DNA from: Symbiodinium kawagutii
Lineage: Eukaryota > Sar > Dinophyceae > Suessiales > Symbiodiniaceae
Assembly (NCBI GenBank): GCA_009767595.1
Contig: VSDK01028060.1
Location: forward strand, 201,642-265,641
Direction of reading: 5' to 3'
Length of the DNA: 64,000 nt
Positions within the stretch are counted from its first letter, which is position 1. Every line of letters begins with the position of its first letter. Made by a program: the position numbers and the translations under genes. The notes under the pieces were generated by a model. The model saw only the letters and a list, made by a program, of their open reading frames with translations, did no database searches and was not told the DNA's origin. Below, one piece after another: positions 39,001 to 50,600 of this stretch.

Positions 39001-42000
39001 ACTGATCCTTAATCATGGCTAACAACCATCATTCATCATGATAAATCATAGCTATTGATGGCAAGTACTACCTGATGATGGCAAACCATGGGGGGACAAC
39101 GACCAAGGCATCCCCTCCACCGTGCCGAGGCGCTGAGTCTGGACTTGACGCCATGGAGGTCGCCGCCATGTCGCCAGCGTTGCACGGACCTCGCTGGCGC
39201 GGGACGTGTGTACGTGGCATGCTGCGATGTGCGTGGCCACCATGGCTCAAGGCCAAGAAAGTGTTGGTTGGCTACTTCAAGAAGAGAAACAACGTTGAGT
39301 TGCAATTAATTTTGGAAATGTTTGGAAAGTGTTCGCGATCGCGTTTTCAGTCTACACTCAACAAGAGATCGAAGCAAACCCTGAGCAATGCCACTTCTGT
39401 TTGACAGGTTGATCCTTATGCCCCCTGGATAACACCCATCTCCCAGTGAACCGACAGACACCACCAGGTGGTTTTGGGCTTTGGTTCGCACCCAGTTTCG
39501 GTGTCGCTCCCGTACCCTCGGCTGTTGGCATCCCCCAGTCAGGATGAGCTCCCCATTTGGTCCATAGATCCCCTGTTCTTGTTGCTTATTATATGGACCA
39601 TTGACCAATTAATTAACCATATACTGACCACTAATGGATTAACAATGGATAAATCCCCATAGTTAGTCTACTATATTCTATTATCAACCATTGACCAGCT
39701 AATTAACGATATACTGACCACTATGAACCAGCCATGCAAGTTCGTGAAAGATCATCAAAGAACCAACCAGCCAATTAATTGTTGATTATGGTACAAACCA
39801 ACAATTCAGCAACCATAAATTACTATGAACCATCATTTAATCTTAGGTTGTCCCCATACCGCGTTGGTATAACTAAAATAGGGTCCCCCAAAAGCCTTGA
39901 TTTCCCCTTGAAATGGTACCCCCCAATTCACAAACCCATGGAATTCACCACTATGGTTGCCTATCATCTTATTATTGCACCGGCTATAACCGTTCTCAAC
40001 CAATGTCAATCAATGGTTTAGCTTCATCCAGGGTTAACATCACTCGTGAGATTGATTAGCCTTGTTCCAACCATGGCCCCAAGAGCCCCAAGCCCTGGGA
40101 CTCCCTGGCCAAGGCTTCTTGGATTTCATCTGCTCCCGCTGGAAGTCTGGGATGTTGCCTCAGATGGGATTGGGGGAGGGTATGAACAATGGGGGGTTGG
40201 TGGTTGATGGTTGGTGATATTGGTGGTCGGTGCTGATGGTTTTGAACAATCTTGGCTGATGATGGTTCATGGCCAATGGTTCATGATGCCGTTCATATGA
40301 TGAAGGTTACTAGTTTGTAGAGACCTGAGGGTCCGTTCGATCATGGTCAGTCAGGGGCTCACTTGTTGACCATTCTCAACTAAACATGCTAACCTTCACG
40401 GCCGATATTGTTTGATAATCATGGCTGGGAATGGTTGAACAGGTGGTTTGTCCCACTCTGTTTGTTGGGAGCGAAAACCTTATCTCAACATACATGCTGT
40501 CATCAACACATGTCTATCATCACCAAACCCTCAGCATCATGAACTGTTTGTGAAATGCTTCAGTTAAAGGCAATGGGCTGCTCGTTTTTGCGAAAGTGTT
40601 GTGTACTTGAAAACCTCCAATTTCTGAGGCAACAAATAAGGCCACTTTGACAACCCACTCTGGGCAGCTGTGGGTGTCATTTTTTTGGCCAACATTGGGT
40701 AAAAAGATCCGTCACCATCCTCGCAACCTGAGGCTTCGTTAGCCCTGAGTCTAAGAGCCACTGGACAATTGGATTCATATGATCATCGATGCTAAGACCA
40801 AGAATAGGAGGAAAAGTGCCCAATACTTTCGCAGCTTGACTGCGCGTCAGCCCTAAAGTTGCGAAAAAATGTGCTATAGGCTTCAAATTCTCCTCAACGC
40901 TTAAGCCAAGAATTTGAGGATGGATGGCCACTGTCTCGTGAACTTGATTCTGCGTCAGCCCAAAGTCTAAGAACCACTGCACTGTGGGCTTCAAATTCTC
41001 CTCAACGCTCAGGCCAAAAATTTTAGGATGGGCAGCCACTGCCTCCTTCACTTGACTGTGTGTCAGCCCAAAGTCTGAGAACCACTGCGCTGTGGGTCTC
41101 AAATTCTCCTCAACGCTTAGGCCAAGAATTTGAGGATGGGTGGCCACTGTCTCCTGAACTTGATTCTGGGTCAGCCCAAAGTCTAAGAGCCACTGCACTG
41201 TGGGTCTCAAGTTCTCCTCAACGCTAAGTTCAAGAATTTGAGGATGGGTGGCCACTGTCTCCTGAACTTGATTCTGGGTCAGCCCAAAGTCTAAGAACCA
41301 CTGCACTGTGGATTTTAAATTCTCCTCGATGCTAAGGCCAAAAATTTGAGGATAGGCAGCCACTGCCTCATTGACTTGACTCCGTGTCAGCCCAAATTTC
41401 AAAAGCCACTTCACTGTAGGCTTCAAATTCCCTCTAATGGAAAAACCGAGAATTTGAGGATGGGTGGCCACTGCCTGCTTCAGTTGACTCTGCGTCAGCC
41501 CAATGTCTAAGAACCATCGCGCTGTAGGTTTCAATTTCTTCCTGATTGAAAGACCCAGAATTTGAGGATTGGTGGCCACTGTCTCCTTCACTTGACTGTG
41601 TGTCAGCCCAAAGTCTGAGAGCCACTGCACTGTGGGTCTCAAGTTCTCCTCAACGCTAAGTTCAAGAATTTGAGGATTGGTGGCCACTGCCTCCTTCACT
41701 TGACTCTGCGTCAGCCCAATGTCTAAGAACCATCGCGCTGTAGGCCTCAATTTCTTCCTGATTGAAAGACCCAGAATTTGAGGATTGCTGGCCACTGTCT
41801 CCTTCACTTGACTGTGTGTCAGCCCAAAGTCTGAGAGCCACTGCACTGTGGTCTCAAATTCTCCTCAACACTAAGGCCAAGAATTTGAGGATTGGTGGCC
41901 ACTGCTTCCTTCACTTGACTGTGCGCCAGCCCAAAGTCTAAGAACCACTGCACTGTGGGCTTCAAATTCTCCTCAACGCTCAGGCCAAAAATTTGAGGAT

Positions 42001-44532
42001 AGGCAGCCACTGCCTCCTTCACTTGACTGTGTGTCAGCCCAAAGTCTGAGAACCACTGCGCTGTGGGTCTCAAATTCTCCTCAACGCTTAGGCCAAGAAT
42101 TTGAGGATGGGTGGCCACTGTCTCCTGAACTTGATTCTGGGTCAGCCCAAAGTCTAAGAACCACTGCACTGTGGGTTTCAAATTCTCCTCGATGCTAAGG
42201 CCAAAAATTTGAGGATGGGCAGCCACTGCCTCATTGACCTGACTCCGTGTCAGCCCAAATTTCAAAAGCCACTTCACTGTAGGCTTCAAATTCCCTCTAA
42301 TGGAAAAACCGAGAATTTGAGGATGGGTGGCCACTGCCTGCTTCAGTTGACTCTGCGTCAGCCCAATGTCTAAGAACCATCGCGCTGTAGGTTTCAATTT
42401 CTTCCTGACTGAAAGACCCAGAATTTGAGGATTGGTGGCCACTGTCTCCTTCACTTGACTGTGTGTCAGCCCAAAGTCTGAGAGCCACTGCACTGTGGGT
42501 CTCAAGTTCTCCTCAACGCTAAGTTCAAGAATTTGAGGATTGGTGGCCACTGCCTCCTTCACTTGACTCTGCGTCAGCCCAAAGTCTAAGAACCATTTCA
42601 TTGTGGGTGTCCACTTCTCTTCTTTTGGTTCAGTCAGGTCTGCACTCGCACAGGCTTTAGCTACAGTTGCTTCCCGAAACTCTTCTGCACGTTGCGAAAT
42701 CAAAATCGGGTTTTGTACCTTCGCATTCAAATCTGTCCACACATCTGGGTGTAAAGCATGTTGTAGTTGAGGAACCATCTGTTCCATCGTGCTTTTCAAA
42801 GTTGCAGTAAGTAGTTTGTCATCCTCTCCACCCCAACGGTCGATGCTGATCCACAGAACCTGTCCATCCAATTCTTTTCTGCCCTTGTGCCCGATGCGAA
42901 CCACGAAGGAACCCACCGGCGCAAAGTCGAGAAGGGCCGCGTTCTTCCGTAAATCCCTTTCTCTGCCCTTCCTCTTCGTATGCCAAGAATGCCCATCATA
43001 CTCCACAAACAGGGCAGCAGTCTCGTCTTTGAACAGACCATACGCTGACAAGTCAGGCTCCAAGTGGGGTGCCTTCCACACGGACCCAGCTGGTGTGTTG
43101 AAGCTCCGAAACATCTCCATGACCGGCACGCGAGGCATCAACAGTTTCCCCAAAGGTTCCAGCAGCTCTGCCTCCGCCACGCTGGCAGCAGTTTTTCGTG
43201 GCCATCCTTGTTGCCACCAAATCGGTGGTGATCTGTTCAACGCCTCTTGGCTGAAGCGCCTCCATTGCACTCTCCAAATGCACCACCGCATGTCAAAGCA
43301 TGAATAGCATTGATCAAAATGCAAGGAAAACCTTGAGATGAAAGACACGCGTGATTCAAAAACGAGCTCAGGTCCCATTTGCGCAATAGAGATTACTTGG
43401 AGGAAAAAGAAAATGTTCTCATGAAATCCTTCTTTCAACAGCATGAAATCCTTCTTTCAAGCGCATCAATCCGCGCCAGTTTGATCGATCCAAAGCTGTC
43501 CCCAAGCTACAAAGCTGGAAGCTTCGGGCGAGCCCTGCAGCCGAGTGGCTGTTGTCGTTGGTGATGTCGCCGTTGGCGAAGCGATCCACCAAGATGCTAT
43601 AGAAAACCTGCCGTGCAGATCAGCTGGGCACCCTAGATCTGTCTTTACCGGCGAACTGACACTTGCTGCACTTGCTGCTTGGTGGAGAAATCTAGGAGGA
43701 ATCAAGAAACTGTAATGACCTTATTGGATAAACCGATGATTAGAGTTGGTAGCGACTCTATGAGTGAAAGATGCCAGGATCAAGGATTTGGTTCCTCCAG
43801 TGACTCTGCCCATTGGTAGATCCAGGTACTGCCTTAGACCAGGTAGTGGACCAAAGGTATCCGCTGTTTTGACCTGTGTGGCTGTCCAACGCTTCTTTTT
43901 GTAACCAAGCACTGGTCATGGGTTCATAACCTCTTACTACTGTATGTCTTGTCATTTTCATGACGCTGAGACACGAAGGTGTCCCACAATTGATCCATAA
44001 GTCATTTCTCCGTACCAAAGAGATGCTGCCAGCCCTGTTGCCCCAGGCTTAACCAAGGGGAGAACCTCAGGCAGTTGAACTGGTGGGCCCTGTACTGGTA
44101 TGAATTAGCCGAAAAGTAACTATTCTCGCCCATACTTACTGCAACATCAATCACTATCATTTGTCGTTAGCAACCACTATTAGCCATCAAGAACTCTTAG
44201 CCACCATCAGCAACCACTATTGTACCATGCTTTTTGACCATTGTACCATGCTTATTTATCATTGTACCATGCTTACTAACCACTATCAACCAGTAAAATC
44301 CATTCTCAACCATCCTCACTGGCTCAACCCATTCACCTCGTCCAACACCCAGGTCCCCCCTTCACCCAGGTCCCCCCATCACCTGCCACACCCATCTGCA
44401 CCTCTTCCTCCCAGGAGTCGGGCGAAGCTTCGCGCTGGAACTCGCTACTGGCGAAGCTCTCTTCGCCTTCGCCTTGGTTGGGGATGCGGTCCAGCTGGGT
44501 GGTCAATGGTAGCATACGTGATCATCAATGGT

Positions 44533-44563
<31 letters not shown>

Positions 44564-44597
44564 GACGACGACGACGGCGGCGACGACGACGACGACC

Positions 44598-44655
<58 letters not shown>

Positions 44656-47600
44656 CCACAAACGACATTAAACAAAATTGAGCAAGATTAAAGATGCATC
44701 AACCAACAAACAACGAACAACCAACAAACAACAACTAGCAACTAGCAACAAAGAACCACAAGCGCAAGGACAACAATCTGACATAAAGGCCTCCCTATCC
44801 CATGGGACGATTCACAAGCACCAAACCCTAAAGAAATGATGGAACTGCTGATTAAGAGCATTCAACCCGTGGCCCTTCATCAGGCGTCACGTCCTCACGT
44901 CAGGTGGCTCATACGCCGTCGACTCCAATCCAGAAGCTCTTGCAAGGTCAGAGAATCCTCCTGCGAAGGTGTTGGGGGGCAGGGCGACTTGACAGCGGCA
45001 GCTGGGGAGGGCAACTCAACTGCTGCGGCAAAACATGCTACTGATCCGTGGGTGCACAGCGATATGGTGCATGCTGAGGTTAACCACCTGGCAGCAATTC
45101 AGACGAAGGATATCCATTTTTAGATGTTGGATGAGGATGAGATACAGTAATTAAACCCCACCCCAATTCTCACATAGCTGGTGCTTCCAGAAACAAAAAC
45201 GCATTTTACTGAAGAAATGCACCGTGCACCCCGCTGACACTATTCCAGATCCATCGATTTCTGATACTTTTTCAGGGAGTTCATTTGAGATCCACAATAA
45301 GTTCATTAAAACCACCCTCATCTGGTGCCACCACCAGCTAAAGTCTCGCGGGAAATGCCCACAGCTGGATCTGGATCTCACCATAAGCAGCTTGAGCCGC
45401 ATACAAAATCGTCCAAACTCAAGGCCTGGCTGGCGGTTTCAACCGTTGCCAAACCACTACTAACCATTATTGTTAGCCATGCCATCACTAGCAAGTAGTC
45501 GTGAATTGGTAACTGTTATTAATTGCTAAGTAGCCATGCCATTCTTGGCAATTAACCAGTACTGATACTCTTTTGACGGGATGTAAAACCAAAAACCATC
45601 GATCAAATCGAACAAATCGAGCAATTCCCCCCGCAGTGACAATGATACCTCGTTGATCTGGGTGATCATCTGCTCACGAATCTGGTCCCCCAGAGACCCA
45701 GTGAACGGCAATCCATGCGCACTTAACAGCAGATCAGTTGATTGGGGGCACAGGCAGGGTGTGAAAGTTGGGTTAAGGGATCACAGATCAGAAGAATCTA
45801 TGTATCAGTCCAACCTTCTCTTATTATCCTCTTGTTACAGTTGCTGTTCATCTTGTTACAGTCCTTGTGATCTCTCTCATCTCTTAGTTGTGCGAGTCAT
45901 CGTTGCTGCTGGCTACATGGCTGTCAATATCTGGGTAGTCCCTCGTCTGACGTGCGACCATCTGGGTCAACGCCTACCCAAGCTGTGAAAGCATCAATGA
46001 CCAATGACCTAGTCTCGCTGTTGGGATGAGTTCACTTGGATGTGCACCCCCAGTTAGTAACTGGGAACTAAGCATGGCTGTTGGAGTTAGGTAATCTACC
46101 CTTGGGGTGCAACTAACCATGGCTATAACCCCAGCTGCACATCCAAGGATAGCTCACCATCCAAGTATCACCCACCAATAGCTACCATTATCAACCACAG
46201 TTTAAACTACCCTGTAACCATGGTTAGTGATACTTTCCCATGGTTTCACACAGCTATTCCTATGAAATCATTAAAATCCCATGGTTTCTCTATAAAATGT
46301 CACGCCAACTACCCATCATACCTGCTGGTTGGTTGCTTGACCCAAGTGGACCTGGCATCGGTGCACCGTCGGCATCTGTGCCCCACTGCTCCTCGCTACC
46401 CAAGTAGAAGGGAGACGCCATGGTACTGCCCGCCATGTGTGCCTCCTGCGGTTGAGGATGGTTGATCACAGTTCGCAAGGGTTAACATTCATGATGATTC
46501 ACAGTGGTTTATAACAGTGTATAGTAGTGGTTTATGATGGTTTAGAATGGTTAATAGTGGTTTGGAATGCTTTATAGTGGTTCAATGATGGTGTATAATG
46601 GTTGCTAGTGGTTTGGCATGTTTAACCGTGGTTATTAGAGGTTTATAGTGCTTAGTGATGATGATTGTTAAGGGTTGCCCTAAGGGAAACGAGCTGCTGG
46701 AAGCTGAAAATCATCGTTTTCAATAGGTAAAGCATCGATTTGGTGCTTTCTCAAAATGGGGATACCCATACATAAATGGCTTGCTACTAAAAATGAATAG
46801 TAGTGGATGACTCAGGGAAAATTGGGATACCCCTAAATCATCCAAGGTGAAACATTAGTAATAAACTCATTTTTGGGGTTCCCAATTTCAAGAAACCACA
46901 ATTTCTACGGTGGATGTTTTACTTCCAGGTCAGTTTGCAAGAGGGCAATGCCTGTTATGGACGATATTCATCCTGGATGAATTTGGTGGTTGACACTAAT
47001 TCATGTTTTCATGATTCGAAACCATGATTGACGATTTTGGTTCATCATAGTGATTCAAAGGTGGCTTTTACAGGCTTATACATGTTTATACTGGCTTTGG
47101 TTGATTCATTGCCATCACTATGACTAATCATTACTCTACTACCATTAGGTAGTCGATAGTCAATCACGGCTGGCATGGTCCCTCGCAGATTAGCCAAATC
47201 AACCCAGCCGAAGGTCCAAAGCAATTCATCGTCTGTTCATACAGATTACTACTTGGCCCATCCCAAAGATGTGCTGCTGAATTAGATCATCATCCCGAGA
47301 TAAGGTTGGAAACAACAAATCATCAACTCAAATCACCAACCAGCTAACCATGACTAACCTTCATTCGTCGTTGTTAATCCAAAAATTGAAACCACTAATC
47401 AGTCAGATTCACCACTACGAACCCCAATGATTCATCATTCATCAACCACCAACAGCCATTCAGATCCAATGGTTTTCCCTGGTCAAGTTTGCCCCCTGCA
47501 ACAACCTCAGCCAGCGCATCTCCGCTGCGAATCCTCCAGGGTCATGGGCCGCGGGCTGCAAGTTCTCAACCACGCGGTGGTCGTCGTTGTGGTGCCTGCG

Positions 47601-50600
47601 CCAGCACTCCGTGCTGCGCTGCTGGGCGAGTGGCTACAGAGCGGAGGGCTCCCCAAAGGTTGCAAGTTGACGAAGATTCGCCATTGAAGTCAATAATGAT
47701 TATAATGATTCGCCTTGTATGGTTAATTAATGATTGATGATCTTCAATCATGGTAATGATTATAAGTATAAGGTGATTAAGACCTGCCACTTATCTGCAC
47801 TGACATTGGTAATGATGATAAGTTGGCTGATAAGCCATCCAACGAGCTAGTTACATCTACTATCATATACTGCAACTGGTAGCTCCCGTAGTGAATGCAC
47901 CTAACTTATCTTTGGGACACCGCCTTGTAGGTGCTTCCCAACAGCCGTGTTGATGCCAACAACGGATGATTGATCACCCGGGGTGGGCCAGGAAAGCACT
48001 TGACTCAAACAGTGTCGCAGTCCTGATTGCACAGTTAGTGATGTGCATTCATATCTGAGGTTCTCCTGTGCTGTTCACATTCGTGATTGGAAGCCTTGGT
48101 CCTGTGACTCTTGAAGAGAAATTGACTCTAGCAATAGCTCTTAAACAGAAAGCTCCACAACAGGAGACAGGATGTCTGCTGCCTCACACTTGAAGGATTG
48201 AGGAAAAAAGTGCTTTAGAAGTGCCAGCCCTTGGAAGAAAGGGGGTCTTTTGCTCTCAGTCCAAGGGACTCTACTACCACCTTGATCAAGGTGCAGCTCT
48301 GCCAACCACCATGAGGGTTTGGACTTCTCAAATCACTACGCTTGGATCTTCTATCATGAACTGCGCAGTGGCAAACTAACCTGGAAGTGGAAAATCCTCC
48401 TTTTAGTGAGAAACCTCGCTATTTCTATGATGGATTTGCCACTTCTAGGTTAAATTTGCCAGAGAGTATGCCTGCTCGAAATTCTAACAGCTAGGGGTAT
48501 GACCTATGGTTGGACTGGTGAAAACTACATGAATGATTCGTAATACTGACCATAGCTGGTTGGTTTCTCTATTCATAGGCCATACGGCTATGATTGATAT
48601 ATAACATTTTGGTACATACTATACTACGTAGGTTACCATAATAAAGATAGATCATAAATGAAAAGTCTACACACAGTATAAATAACATAGTAGGTTAATG
48701 TAGAATGATTAGTATGCCAAAGATCATTACTTTTGCTTGGAACGATCAGCTCGGTACCATGCATAGCCGGAGTAGCTCATGTGGCGTTGCGCCTTCGACC
48801 CGCACATGCTCCGGAGCGCAGCGACTCAGATCCGACGTCACAGTGTAGTTCAGGAAGAGGTCGTTGAAGAGGATGCAGCCTTGGGAGGTTCAACGGAAAA
48901 ACGACACCTTGGAGGAGGAGGAGGAGGAGGAGGATGATGACGATGGTGCTGGTGGTGGTGGTGGTGATGATGTGGTCATCCAAGGTTATCGATCATTCTT
49001 CTCAAATATCATAATGGTGACCACCAGTCAACCCGTGGCTTCATGACCCCAACCCCCTAACCCTCCAACCACCCAACCCCACCCCAACCCCACCCCAACC
49101 CCACCCTCCAACCCCCACCCGACCCAGCCCCCCGGTGGAACCTGCCACTCCACCAGGCCACAGGTCTGGTTGTCCCCCGACTCCACGGAGTTCACCGTGC
49201 GACTGCAGCAGCTGCAGGACCCGCAGCTGCCCATCTCGGTGGACTGGTCGTTCTCCTGGCGCCGGCGTGGGACATGGGCCTTGGAACCCGTGGTTTTTGG
49301 GGGATTTATGCTGGTTTATGAAGAGTTTATAGTGGTTTTTAGGTGGTTTGAGGTGGTTTAGAGTGGTGAATCAGTTGAAGTTTGGTGGTTGGTGTTGGTT
49401 CAATGATGGTTTAAAGTGGTTGATAGTTGTGGTGTGTGGTGACGTTCCGTGGGTTAAAGAGTGCTTTATGGTGGTTTATAGTTGTGGTTGTCAAGGTGGT
49501 TTATGGTGGTTAGTGAGTTGGTTAAGAAGTTGGTAAGCTGGCTAATAAGTGAAGTTGGGTGATAAATGGTTTGTAAGTTAAGTTGGAACCCTCGGTTTAT
49601 GGTGGTTTAGAGTGGTTTATAAGTTGGTTCATAGGCTGGCTAATAAGTTTGCTGAAAAGCTGGTCAAAAAGTTGCTTTATCGTAAAATAACTTGGTTAAT
49701 AAATTGCGTGCTAAACAATGCTTGGTCATATTTCATAGTGCCTGTTAAATGAGGTGGATCTAGGCCTGTTTAATAAGCTCGTTACTGAGCTGGTGAATAA
49801 GCTGCTTAACAATGGTTCACTTGTCGCTCGGCAGGCGACTTTGTTCCATACCACTTGTGCATATTATTCAAGCTTGGGCTTCAACTCTCCGTGCCCCTCC
49901 GTTCTTGAGATATTCTACACTTTTGCTACCTCCCACCAACAATCAGCACTCGCAAACCCTCATCTCCACCCCCGTGCCGCGCCTTGTATTCCATGCAGCC
50001 ATCCACTCCCACTGTGCGGCACCACTCCTGATCCTGCCCGGTACGGAAGCTGTGGCACTTCCATTGCGCATTGGTGTCCTAGGTAGGGCAGGGGACGCCA
50101 AGTCTGCACCCTTTGACATGAAAACCACCTCTGCATGCACGTCTCGGGTGTTCAGATTGCGGACATGATGTATGGGTTTCTTGGCTCAACACTGGATACT
50201 GTGTACCAAACACCTCCAAAATGTCAAGTTTACCTGTTTGCCTGATGGTTTAAAAAATCCCTGATACCCCAACCTCTAGATGGATCTTGGAATATGACAA
50301 GACGTGACTTGCAAACCCAAAACTCCGACTGCCCTTCCACATACTTCAGAGAGTTCCAATGCCAGCGTAAGGATTACCTGGCTTTCGTGGTAGCATAGGA
50401 TGCCCTGCCTGCCTGCGTGCCTTCCTTCTTGGTGGTGATCCATCCGCAATTTAAATGTGGCATTCAGTGGCACAGCCAAGCAGCCTATGCAATCCCAAAC
50501 AGAACACCAATAAAGCATGGCTCTGTTGGTTTTATTCAACCTGCACCCTTTGGTCATTGCGTTTCCTTGGGCGAGTTGCATATCGCCATCATTTCAGCTG

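Noticed and set aside
39850..39945. Possible twelfth family A element
   Set aside because: Only taaaatagggtcccccaaaa resembles the family; the second arm is not convincing.
44161..44691. Plus-strand frame with poly-Arg and poly-Gln
   Set aside because: It reads through the CGA and CAA arrays; the real signal here is the minus exon 44402-44494.
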